Positions 35,433 to 44,079 of a stretch of DNA of 64,000 nucleotides are shown in pieces. The DNA is from Hyphococcus sp. Its GTDB lineage: Bacteria; Pseudomonadota; Alphaproteobacteria; Caulobacterales; Parvularculaceae. Below the pieces are notes generated by a model. It was not told the DNA's origin. It worked only from the letters and a program-made list of their open reading frames with translations, and did no database searches. The stretch spans positions 1-64,000 of the forward strand of contig JAJFFY010000034.1 in the NCBI GenBank assembly GCA_021776415.1, given 5' to 3'. The position numbers and the translations under genes are program-made. Position 1 is the first letter of the stretch; every line of letters begins with the position of its first letter.

Positions 35433-36011
35433 TCACAAGCGACGTTCCTTCATCATATCCGACAGAGCGCATAGCGCCTTCTCGTCCAAGCGCGCGCGCG
35501 CTATCGGCAGCAGGACAGCATTCTCCAAGGCGAGGTGTTGAAGAATGTGCTCCGCGAACCCACGGATGGTCCGGCTAACTTTGCCGTTCAACTTTTCACC
35601 CGCCAACAGGCCATTTAAAACAGCCGTTATGTCTGTAATAGTCCCTTCGTCCTTTTTATGTTCGTCGGCCAACCGTTCAATCAGCTTGTCAATATTGTCT
35701 TCAGGCGGACAGTGCTGCAACAATAACGGGAAAAAACATAACTCCTCATCAGCGACGTGAACAGCAAAGTCGGTTTCAAGGAAGTCAATCAGCTTTTTAA
35801 CGCCACCCTTATTGAACTCACCATCCGCGACTAAGTGTAAAATGTTCGCCGCCTGGCGTTGTCGGTTATGCTCGACGAACAAAAATTCGATGGGGCTCTT
35901 AATCAACGCCGGCGACGGCGCCTCAATGCCCCAAGGATTGGCGACTTCAAGGCTTTCTTGCGCGGCGCCGGTGTCAGGCTTATGATTTGACGTGTGGCTC
36001 GTGACATTCAT
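35433..36011 (-). CDS. Hemerythrin-domain protein at the end of the nar operon
   Basis: 192 residues with a four-helix HHE cation-binding domain (about 45-180). The iron-ligand candidates are in FLFVEHNRQRQ, VADEELCFF, LADEHKKDEG and FAEHILQHLALENAV. The ATG at 36011 is preceded by GGGAGAGAG; an upstream in-frame start lies inside the porin gene. It lies 14 bases after the outer-membrane channel gene and is probably cotranscribed with the nitrate reductase genes. Non-haem di-iron hemerythrins bind O2 or NO, so sensing, scavenging or repair during nitrate respiration is plausible but inferred. Confidence 0.88.
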   Translation of the reverse strand: MNVTSHTSNHKPDTGAAQESLEVANPWGIEAPSPALIKSPIEFLFVEHNRQRQAANILHLVADGEFNKGGVKKLIDFLETDFAVHVADEELCFFPLLLQHCPPEDNIDKLIERLADEHKKDEGTITDITAVLNGLLAGEKLNGKVSRTIRGFAEHILQHLALENAVLLPIARARLDEKALCALSDMMKERRL

Positions 36012-36025
36012 AACCGCTCTCTCCC

Positions 36026-37291
36026 TTAATACTGAAACCGCAATGCCGCCCAAATCAGGTTTCTATCCGCGTTGCTGGAGGCCCCGCCATTATATACGGC
36101 GCCCTTGAGGTTCACTGACCAGTGTTTGCGAAATTTCACAGACATTCCAGCATCAAATTCGTCGCCAAGATCAAGCGAGCCGACATCGGATTTAAAATCG
36201 TGATAGGTAGCGAAAAATTTAACGCCGGTTCCGAACGGCGCGTTCTTCCAGTTATAAGCGATCGTGCCATAGACGTCTTCAAGGCCAGCCGCAGGCGTTG
36301 CCAAAAAGACATCAGCAAAGCCTTGAAACTTGTGCAACGTCGCGAGCGGTGTTTTGAAGGATGATACTCCATCTCCGCCAAGCTTTTCGTAGCCCAACTT
36401 GCCAGTGAATGGCGCGACGCTTAACGAGGCTTCGCCATGGAGATAATCTTCACTATAATCAATCGGGTTTGCTGCATTGTCTGACTGTGATGCATATTCT
36501 GCAACAACGCCAAGCTTGACGCCCGTGTCTTCATCAAGTGTGAGGGTATTTTCATAGCGCACGCCCCAGCTTTGCGAGGAAAGCCCTGGCGCTTCCATCA
36601 GATCGAGGACAACGCCATAGCCTTTAACTTTGCCGAATTCACCGCCATCAAAGACCGCGGAAATTACATGGCTATCACTATCGAATTCACCGACCGGATG
36701 ATCATCACCAAAGATCCGGTGAACACGGCTGATATAAAGATAATCGAGCGTGACGTGGTCAACCAGCTTGGTTGAAAAGCGCGCAGCATCAAATGTCTGC
36801 TGGTTCTGGCGAAAATCGACGGCGCCAACGAAGCGATGATTGTTAAGGTTGAAGCGTTGCCGCCCAACCGTGATGGCTGTCTTGTCGATACCAGTAAAGG
36901 TAACTTGCGCGCGGTTAATCTCGGTTGCATCGGGATCGGCGATCACCGGAAATTGTCCGCGGCCATTGGTGGTGGAATTGAAATGATCATCGCCAACAGA
37001 GGCGACATTTTCAAACTCAACCAAAAATTTCAAATTGTAGACCTCACCGGTTTCAAATCCGAGCCGGGTTCTTATTGTATTTGAATATGCGTCCTGGGCG
37101 AAGCCATCCTGGTCCTTTGTCTCAAAGCGATAGCGCACATCGATAAGAAGCTTGCTGTCCTTGATTGCTTCGATAATCGGTCCATCATTATTTGCTTGCT
37201 CGCCGTCTTCCCCAAAAGCTGGCGCAGTCGCCATTACAGTTGCCGCGAGGGCAATATATGAAACAGCAAGCCAATTTTTCTCAGTCATCAC
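36026..37291 (-). CDS. Outer-membrane beta-barrel channel (alginate-export-like family)
   Basis: 421 residues with a signal peptide (about 1-28, cleavage near AFGED). Repeated amphipathic strands and the motif KTAITVGRQRFNLNNHRFVG are typical of the alginate-export/DUF1302-like porin group. The C-terminus ends with an aromatic residue (WAALRFQY), as barrel proteins do. It follows narI by 28 bases and precedes the hemerythrin by 14. Genuine alginate export is unlikely because no alginate genes are present. A role in letting nitrate or nitrite cross the outer membrane is a reasonable inference from its place in the nar unit. Confidence 0.83.
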   Translation of the reverse strand: MMTEKNWLAVSYIALAATVMATAPAFGEDGEQANNDGPIIEAIKDSKLLIDVRYRFETKDQDGFAQDAYSNTIRTRLGFETGEVYNLKFLVEFENVASVGDDHFNSTTNGRGQFPVIADPDATEINRAQVTFTGIDKTAITVGRQRFNLNNHRFVGAVDFRQNQQTFDAARFSTKLVDHVTLDYLYISRVHRIFGDDHPVGEFDSDSHVISAVFDGGEFGKVKGYGVVLDLMEAPGLSSQSWGVRYENTLTLDEDTGVKLGVVAEYASQSDNAANPIDYSEDYLHGEASLSVAPFTGKLGYEKLGGDGVSSFKTPLATLHKFQGFADVFLATPAAGLEDVYGTIAYNWKNAPFGTGVKFFATYHDFKSDVGSLDLGDEFDAGMSVKFRKHWSVNLKGAVYNGGASSNADRNLIWAALRFQY

Positions 37292-37319
37292 TCACTCCAC
37301 TTATTGGCGAGGCCAGGGC

Positions 37320-38045
37320 CTATTCCACTGACGCCGCAGTTGGTTTTTGATTTGATTGTTGTTTACGGGTCCGGACGATCTGATACCCGCGCCGACCAAT
37401 GTACCAGACGGGGGCGCTGAGCATGTGCACAAGGCGCGTAAACGGGAACACCAGAAAGATCGTCAGGCCAAGGACGAGGTGGGCTTTGAAGATTGGGTGT
37501 GCGTCTGCAATTAACGCTGCCGCACCACCGCGGAAGGTAAATATTCGTTGCGCCCACTCCATAAATTTCACCATCTCATGGCCATCGAGATGGTTTAGCG
37601 ATACGAATATCGTCGAAAGACCGAGGCACAGCTGGGCAAAGATAAGCAGCAAGATTGCCGTATCGCCAAAGCTTGATGTTGCACGAACGCGCGCATCAAA
37701 AAGACGCCGATGAATTAGCAATACCATGCCAACAAAACACATCACGCCCGCAAATCCGCCAGCGACGATTGCAAGTACCTGTTTGGCGCCATGGGGAATA
37801 CCAAGCGCATCAAACACCCAGATCGGCGTTAAGAGGCCAACTAGGTGACCAAAAAAGATGATCAGGATACCGACGTGAAAGAGAACGCTCCCGACCATCA
37901 ATTGTTTTCGCCGCAATAGCTGACTTGATCCCGAGCGCCACGAATATTGCCCGTGTTCAAAGCGCATGATTGAGCCGATGAAGAGAACGCTAAGAGCGAT
38001 GTAAGGGTAAAAGCCAAACAGAAATTGATTGAGATAATCTATCAT
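37320..38045 (-). CDS. narI: Respiratory nitrate reductase gamma subunit (cytochrome b)
   Basis: Quinol-oxidising di-haem b membrane subunit, 241 residues, with five predicted helices. The family opening is FLFGFYPYIALSVLFIGSIMRFEHGQYSWRSGSSQ (split here as FGFYPYIAL and FEHGQYSWRSGSSQ). Further histidines that serve as haem ligands are seen in VLFHVGILIIFFGH and IFKAHLVLGLTIF. It passes electrons from quinol to NarH. Overlaps narJ by four bases. Confidence 0.95.
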   Translation of the reverse strand: MIDYLNQFLFGFYPYIALSVLFIGSIMRFEHGQYSWRSGSSQLLRRKQLMVGSVLFHVGILIIFFGHLVGLLTPIWVFDALGIPHGAKQVLAIVAGGFAGVMCFVGMVLLIHRRLFDARVRATSSFGDTAILLLIFAQLCLGLSTIFVSLNHLDGHEMVKFMEWAQRIFTFRGGAAALIADAHPIFKAHLVLGLTIFLVFPFTRLVHMLSAPVWYIGRRGYQIVRTRKQQSNQKPTAASVE

Positions 38046-38755
38046 GACTGCTCTCCCGCCGGCGCGGTATTTTTGACGTCAGTGTTATTCACTCCCATAC
38101 GCTCCAGCATTTGATCGACTTTCGGACAGCCCTCCTCATTCTGACCAAAGGTTACCGGTTCATCTTCCCAAGCTTCGTCGAGGGCTTTGAGATCATTCGG
38201 ATCGTCGTCCGGCGCCTTGCGCAACGTGTCGAGTTCGGCTTTTGCGGGCGCGCGTCCGGCGATTGCTTCCAATACGGTAAATACCGCAGAGTAAGAGGTT
38301 TTGCGTTTGGTAAGCCGTTCTTTCAGCGCCGCGATGACACTTAATGGCTCTGCGAGCAATGTGCGCGCCTCGCTCGCCGGGCGTGTTGATAGATATTCTA
38401 AAAACAGCGGCAGAAAGTCCGGTAATTCACTCGCGTCCGGGTTCAGGCCGCCTTCGGCGTAGAGTGTTTTTAAATCCACCATCGCCTGACCACGGTCACG
38501 TGACTCGCCATGCACATGCTCAAACAAGTGAAGCGATAAGGACCGTGTGCGGTCGAATAGGAAGACATAACGCTCTTGTAACTCCAACAAATCGAGGGTT
38601 TTCATATCCTCAATCAGCGGCGTCAGCTTGCGCAGGGCCCAGTCCGGCGCTAACGCCTCGTCGTGAATAATCTCGCGAATTTCTTCCACCGCTTGCTGTA
38701 AGTCTGCGGATGGGTAGGAAAGAAGCGCGCTGAGGGCTTTGTATGTATTTGTCAT
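38042..38755 (-). CDS. narJ: Nitrate reductase assembly chaperone
   Basis: System-specific chaperone that helps insert the molybdenum cofactor into NarG and couples it to membrane attachment, 237 residues. It has the all-helical Nar_J fold with YKALSALLSYPS at the N-terminus and LELQERYVFLFDRTRSLSLHLFEH, the family hallmark. The C-terminal third is acidic. The start was set at the ATG at 38755, 14 bases after narH. Longer in-frame starts would lie inside narH. Confidence 0.95.
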   Translation of the reverse strand: MTNTYKALSALLSYPSADLQQAVEEIREIIHDEALAPDWALRKLTPLIEDMKTLDLLELQERYVFLFDRTRSLSLHLFEHVHGESRDRGQAMVDLKTLYAEGGLNPDASELPDFLPLFLEYLSTRPASEARTLLAEPLSVIAALKERLTKRKTSYSAVFTVLEAIAGRAPAKAELDTLRKAPDDDPNDLKALDEAWEDEPVTFGQNEEGCPKVDQMLERMGVNNTDVKNTAPAGEQS

Positions 38756-38768
38756 GATGCTCGCTTCT

Positions 38769-40286
38769 TTAAACTTTCTCTCTTGCCGGACCCTTGGCGA
38801 AAAGCCCGGTCCATTCCACAGCCTGCTTCGGCTCGCCGCAGCCTTCACCAAAGGAAAAGCCGCATTCGCCTTTAAGGTCGTAAGCGTTTTCAGCGTATTC
38901 ACGGTGCGTGGTCGGGATGACGAAGCGGTCTTCGTAATTGGCGATCGCCATAAGGTGGTACATTTCGTCAACTTGTTGCGGCGTCATACCGACCTTGCCG
39001 GGGAGCGAAGCGTCTTCCGCGCCCTCATAGGATTTCGAGCGCATATAGGCGCGCATGGCGATGAGTTTTTCGAGCGCCAGCGCAACCGGTTCTTCGTCAC
39101 CGGCGGTTAGCAAGTTGGCGAGATATTTTAGCGGGATGCGCAAATTCCGGACATTCGGCATCGCGCCTTTTTCGCCAAAGGCGCCTGCTTCCGCCATGGA
39201 CTGTATTGGCGATAGGGGCGGCACGTACCAGACCATAGGCAGCGTCCGGTATTCCGGGTGCAGCGGAAAGGCGATATTCCATTCCACCGCCATTTTATAG
39301 ATAGGTGATTTCTTCGCCGCTTCCAGCCATGTAGCAGGGACACCATCAGCGAGTGCCTGGCGTTGGACTTCTGGGTCATTCGGATCGAGGAAAATATCGA
39401 GATGGCTCTGATAGAGGTCGGTTTCTTTTTCTACCGCCGCCGCCTTACCGATGCTGTCTGCATCATAAAGTACAACACCGAGATAGCGAATGCGTCCGAC
39501 GCATGTTTCAGAACATACTGTTGGCTGGCCGGATTCAAGGCGCGGGTAACATAGCGTGCATTTCTCAGATTTACCGGAGCTCCAGTTGTAATAAATCTTT
39601 TTATAAGGACATCCCGACACGCACATACGCCAGCCGCGACATTTATTTTGGTCGATCAGGACAACGCCGTCTTCTTCGCGTTTATAAATTGCGCCGGAGG
39701 GGCATACTGCAACGCAAGCCGGATTAAGGCAGTGCTCACACAAACGCGGCAGATACATCATGAAGGTGTTTTCAAACTGCCCGTAGATTTCCTTCTCAAT
39801 CTCGGCGAAATTATAATCTTTAGAGCGTTTGAAAAACTCTCCGCCGAGAATTTCTTCCCAGTTCGGACCTTTGTTGATTTTCTCCATCCGCTCGCCAGTG
39901 ATAAGTGAGCGCGGGCGCGCCACCGGTTGGGCTTTCATTTCCGGCGCAGTTTGCAGGTGCTCGTAGTCGAAGGTAAACGGCTCGTAGTAGTCGTCGATCT
40001 CGGGCAGATCGGGATTGGCAAAAATCTTGGCGAGCACCGAAAGCTTGCCGCCCATTTTGGGCAGTAGCTTACCGTTTTTCTTTCGCTCCCAGCCGCCATT
40101 CCACTTGGCCTGGTCTTCCCAATTATCGGGATAGCCAATGCCCGGCTTGGTCTCAACGTTGTTGAACCAGGCGTACTCAACGCCCTCGCGATTGGTCCAG
40201 ACATTCTTGCAAGTCACAGAGCAGGTATGGCATCCGATGCATTTGTCGAGATTCAGCACCATCGATATTTGCGCACGGATTTTCAT
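38769..40286 (-). CDS. narH: Respiratory nitrate reductase beta subunit (iron-sulphur)
   Basis: Electron-transfer subunit of 505 residues. Four cysteine clusters are visible: CIGCHTCSVTCKNVW near the N-terminus, CEHCLNPACVAVCPSG, CRGWRMCVSGCP and KCTLCYPRLESGQPTVC. In the third cluster a tryptophan replaces a cysteine, as expected for the [3Fe-4S] centre. Length and cluster order match NarH of the membrane-bound enzyme. Overlaps narG by four bases. Confidence 0.97.
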   Translation of the reverse strand: MKIRAQISMVLNLDKCIGCHTCSVTCKNVWTNREGVEYAWFNNVETKPGIGYPDNWEDQAKWNGGWERKKNGKLLPKMGGKLSVLAKIFANPDLPEIDDYYEPFTFDYEHLQTAPEMKAQPVARPRSLITGERMEKINKGPNWEEILGGEFFKRSKDYNFAEIEKEIYGQFENTFMMYLPRLCEHCLNPACVAVCPSGAIYKREEDGVVLIDQNKCRGWRMCVSGCPYKKIYYNWSSGKSEKCTLCYPRLESGQPTVCSETCVGRIRYLGVVLYDADSIGKAAAVEKETDLYQSHLDIFLDPNDPEVQRQALADGVPATWLEAAKKSPIYKMAVEWNIAFPLHPEYRTLPMVWYVPPLSPIQSMAEAGAFGEKGAMPNVRNLRIPLKYLANLLTAGDEEPVALALEKLIAMRAYMRSKSYEGAEDASLPGKVGMTPQQVDEMYHLMAIANYEDRFVIPTTHREYAENAYDLKGECGFSFGEGCGEPKQAVEWTGLFAKGPAREKV

Positions 40287-43200
40287 GTCTCGGCCTCAAC
40301 TTTTTGCGCCGGGCCATCAAGCCAATCGACTTTGTTCATTTTTCTGACAATCACGAATTCATCGCGGTTCGAACCCACCGTGCCGTAATAGTTGAACCCA
40401 TAAGCTTGCTGGGCGTAGCCGCCGATCATGTGGGTTGGCTTCAAGATGGTGCGCGTTACCGAATTATGGATGCCGCCGCGATTGCCGGTAATTTCAGAGC
40501 CCGGTACATTCACAATTTTTTCCTGAGCGTGATACATCATGACCATGCCCGGTTTGACACGCTGCGAAACCACGGCCCGCGCCGTTAAAGCGCCATTGGA
40601 ATTATAGGCCTCAATCCAATCGTTATCGACAATGCCGGCCTCGCGGGCGTCATCTTCACTGAGCCAGACAATCGGTCCGCCGCGCGACAAGGTCAGCATC
40701 AGCTGATTGTCCGTATAGGTCGAGTGGATGCCCCATTTCTGGTGCGGCGTGATGAAGTTAAGAACAATTTGTTTTTCGCCATTGTCCTTTTGGTTGATCA
40801 CCGGCGCGATGGCTTTTGTATCGATCGGCGGACGGTAGACGCATAGGGTCTCGCCAAAGGCGCGCATCCACAGATGATCCTGATACAGCTGTTGGCGTCC
40901 TGTGAGCGTTCGCCACGGGATCAACTCATGAACATTAGTATAGCCGGCGTTGTAACAGACCTTTTCCGATTCAATGCCGGACCAGGTGGGCGATGAAATA
41001 ATCTTGCGCGGCTGCGCGACGATATCGCGGAACCGGATTTTTTCATCTTCCTTCGGCAAGGCTAGGTGAGCATGTTCGCGCCCGGTCATTTTGGAAAGCG
41101 CGTCCCAGGCTTTCACTGCGACTTCGCCGTTGGTCTCCGGCGCCAGCATCAAGATTACTTCCGTTGCATCGATATCGCTTTCGATGCGGGCCAGACCTTT
41201 CGTCGGCCCCTCTTCCGTTACGACGCCATTTAGATCTTTGAGATGGTCGACCTCTAACTCAGTGTTCCAAGAGATGCCTTTACCGCCATTACCAATTTTG
41301 GATAGCAGCGGCCCAAGCGCCGTGAACCGTTTAAAGAGGTTGGGGTAGTCGCGCTCGACGACGGCGACAGCCGGCATGGTTTTGCCGGGGATGGGGTCGA
41401 CCTCCCCCTGTTTCCAGTCCTTCACATCCAACGCCTGGCCCAGCTCGCCCGGTGTGTCGTGTAGGGTAGGTATCAGTACAACATCTTTTTCAACGCCAAG
41501 GACTTCAGGTGCAATTTCAGAAAACGACTTCGCTATACCTTTGAAAATTTCCCAGTCGCTTTTGCTTTCCCAAAGCGGGTCCACCGCATTTTGTAAGGGG
41601 TGGATAAAGGGATGCATGTCTGACGTGTTGAGATCGTTTTTCTCATACCACGTCGCCGTCGGCAGTGCGATGTCAGAGTAAACGCAAGTTGTCGACATTC
41701 GAAAATCGATGGTCACCAGAAGATCAAGCTTTCCTTCCGGCGCCTCATCATGCCAGGGAACCTCTTCTGGTTTTTGCCCGCCTGTTTGCCCGAGATCCTT
41801 GCCCTGAATGCCGTGCGACGTACCAAGGAGGTGTTTCAGGAAATATTCATGGCCCTTACCCGAAGAGCCGAGCAGGTTTGAACGCCACACAAACATGTTT
41901 CGCGGCCAGTTCGCCGGATCGTCCGGGTCCTCGCAGGACATTTTTAGTGCGCCGGATTTCAACTCACGCGCCACATAGTCTTTCGCTTCCATGCCCACCG
42001 CCGCCGCATCCTTGGAAACTTCCAGCGGGTTGCGCTGAAGCTGGGGTGCGGACGGAAGCCATCCCATACGCTCGGCGCGAACATTAAAGTCGATCAGCGA
42101 GCCCTTCCATTTGCCTTCCGGCGCCACGGGGGAAATAATTTCATCAACATCAAGCGTTTCATAGCGCCATTGATCCGTATGCGCATAGAAGAACGAAGTG
42201 GAGTTCATCTGCCGCGGCGGCCGGCTCCAGTCGAGGCCGAAGGCGAGCGGCAACCAGCCGGTTTGCGGGCGCAGTTTTTCCTGACCCACATAATGGCACC
42301 AGCCGCCGCCTGATTGGCCGACGCAACCGCACATCACCAGCATATTGATGATGCCGCGATAATTCATGTCCATGTGGTACCAGTGGTTGAGACCAGCTCC
42401 GACGATGACCATGGATTTGCCGCGTGTTTTCTCGGCGTTATCAGCAAACCCGCGCGCGACCGCGATCACCTGATCTGGCGCCACGCCGGTAATTTTTTCT
42501 TGCCAGGCGGGCGTATAGGGGATGTCTTCGTCGTATGATTTCGCCACCCACTCGCCGCCAAGACCACGGTCTAGACCGTAATTGGCGCACATCAGATCAA
42601 ACACCGTTGCGACCAATGTTTCGCCTTCCTTCAGCTGAAGCCGCTTGACGGGTACGCGGCGCTCAAGCACATCGGGATGGTCGGTGCCGTGGAAATAGTC
42701 ATGTTGGCGGTTGCCAAAATACGGGAAGGCGACATCAACCGCGTCGTCGCGATTATCGATCAAGGAAATTGACAGATCAGTCTCATCACCGGCCGCGGAT
42801 TTTTCTTCGAGGTTCCATTTCCCAGATTCGCCCCAACGAAAACCGATAGATCCGCGTGGACAAACGGCCCGCCCGACTTTTTTATCAAAAGCAATGGTTT
42901 TCCATTCGGGATTGTTTTCTTCATTCAGTGAGCCGTCGAAATCAGAGGCGCGCACCATTCGGTCCGGAACAAGCCGGCCGTCTTTTTTGACCAGCCTTAC
43001 TAGCATCGGCATGTCAGTATATTTCCGGGCATATTCCTGGAAGTAATCCACCTGACGGTCGAGATAAAACTCTTTGAGAATGACGTGACCGAACGCCATG
43101 GCGAGCGCCGCATCGGTTCCCTGTTTGGGTGACAGCCAGACATCGCCGAATTTTGAGGCTTCGGAATAATCTGGCGAAATCGTAACCGCCTTGGCGCCTT

Positions 43201-44017
43201 TGTAACGCACCTCGGTAAAGAAGTGCGCGTCCGGCGTGCGCGTCTGCGGAACGTTCGAGCCCCACAGCATGATGAAGCCGGAATTATACCAGTCCGCGCT
43301 TTCCGGCACATCGGTTTGCTCACCCCAGGTCATCGGGCTCGCCGGCGGCAGGTCGCAATACCAGTCGTAAAAACTCATACACGTCCCGCCGAGCAACGAG
43401 AGATAGCGCGAGCCCGCCGCATAAGAGACCATGGACATCGCCGGGATCGGTGAGAAACCAATGACGCGGTCAGGTCCGTGTTTCTTTGCGGTATAGGCGT
43501 TGGCGGCGGCGATGATCTCGTTCACCTCCGCCCAATCGGCGCGAAGAAATCCGCCATGGCCGCGCACTTTCACATAGGATGCACGCTTTTCTGGATTTTC
43601 AACGATTGAAGCCCACGCCGCGACCGGCTCGCGGACCGCCCGTGCTTCGCGCCAGGCTTTCAGCAAACGACTACGGATCAGCGGATGTTTCAACCGATTA
43701 CCGCTATAAAGATACCAGCTATAGCTGGCGCCGCGCGAGCAACCGCGTGGTTCGTGGTTTGGCATATCGGGGCGGGTTCGCGGATAGTCCGTCTGCTGTG
43801 TTTCCCAGGTGACAATACCGCCTTTGACATAGATTTTCCAACTACATGAGCCTGTGCAATTCGCGCCATGGGTGGAGCGTACGATCTTATCGTGCTGCCA
43901 GCGCTTGCGGTAGGCATCCTCCCATGTGCGGTCTTCCTTGGTAAGGACGCCGTGACCATCGGAGAACTCGCTAACCCGGTTCTTGAAATAAGTCAGGCGA
44001 TTTAAAATGTGGCTCAT
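40283..44017 (-). CDS. narG: Respiratory nitrate reductase alpha subunit (molybdoenzyme)
   Basis: Catalytic subunit that reduces nitrate to nitrite on the cytoplasmic side of the membrane, 1244 residues. The N-terminal FS0 iron-sulphur motif is HGANCTGSCSW with the last cysteine in PRGCSRGAS. The molybdenum-ligand aspartate is in FYDWYCDLPPASP. The C-terminal dinucleotide-binding domain ends with GGYAQQAYGFNYYGTVGSNRDEF. No frameshift or missing motif was seen. It is 62 bases downstream of the second transporter gene, with no obvious separate promoter. Confidence 0.98.
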   Translation of the reverse strand: MSHILNRLTYFKNRVSEFSDGHGVLTKEDRTWEDAYRKRWQHDKIVRSTHGANCTGSCSWKIYVKGGIVTWETQQTDYPRTRPDMPNHEPRGCSRGASYSWYLYSGNRLKHPLIRSRLLKAWREARAVREPVAAWASIVENPEKRASYVKVRGHGGFLRADWAEVNEIIAAANAYTAKKHGPDRVIGFSPIPAMSMVSYAAGSRYLSLLGGTCMSFYDWYCDLPPASPMTWGEQTDVPESADWYNSGFIMLWGSNVPQTRTPDAHFFTEVRYKGAKAVTISPDYSEASKFGDVWLSPKQGTDAALAMAFGHVILKEFYLDRQVDYFQEYARKYTDMPMLVRLVKKDGRLVPDRMVRASDFDGSLNEENNPEWKTIAFDKKVGRAVCPRGSIGFRWGESGKWNLEEKSAAGDETDLSISLIDNRDDAVDVAFPYFGNRQHDYFHGTDHPDVLERRVPVKRLQLKEGETLVATVFDLMCANYGLDRGLGGEWVAKSYDEDIPYTPAWQEKITGVAPDQVIAVARGFADNAEKTRGKSMVIVGAGLNHWYHMDMNYRGIINMLVMCGCVGQSGGGWCHYVGQEKLRPQTGWLPLAFGLDWSRPPRQMNSTSFFYAHTDQWRYETLDVDEIISPVAPEGKWKGSLIDFNVRAERMGWLPSAPQLQRNPLEVSKDAAAVGMEAKDYVARELKSGALKMSCEDPDDPANWPRNMFVWRSNLLGSSGKGHEYFLKHLLGTSHGIQGKDLGQTGGQKPEEVPWHDEAPEGKLDLLVTIDFRMSTTCVYSDIALPTATWYEKNDLNTSDMHPFIHPLQNAVDPLWESKSDWEIFKGIAKSFSEIAPEVLGVEKDVVLIPTLHDTPGELGQALDVKDWKQGEVDPIPGKTMPAVAVVERDYPNLFKRFTALGPLLSKIGNGGKGISWNTELEVDHLKDLNGVVTEEGPTKGLARIESDIDATEVILMLAPETNGEVAVKAWDALSKMTGREHAHLALPKEDEKIRFRDIVAQPRKIISSPTWSGIESEKVCYNAGYTNVHELIPWRTLTGRQQLYQDHLWMRAFGETLCVYRPPIDTKAIAPVINQKDNGEKQIVLNFITPHQKWGIHSTYTDNQLMLTLSRGGPIVWLSEDDAREAGIVDNDWIEAYNSNGALTARAVVSQRVKPGMVMMYHAQEKIVNVPGSEITGNRGGIHNSVTRTILKPTHMIGGYAQQAYGFNYYGTVGSNRDEFVIVRKMNKVDWLDGPAQKVEAET

Positions 44018-44079
44018 GTGTTATTCCTGAGTAACGGGCTAGTTGGCGATTGTTCGAGATGCGAATTGCTACGCTTGGC

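Noticed and set aside
35421-35438. TTGTG-N8-CACAA inverted repeat near the hemerythrin stop
   Set aside because: It overlaps the end of the hemerythrin coding sequence and its spacing does not match FNR, CRP or NsrR sites; probably chance.
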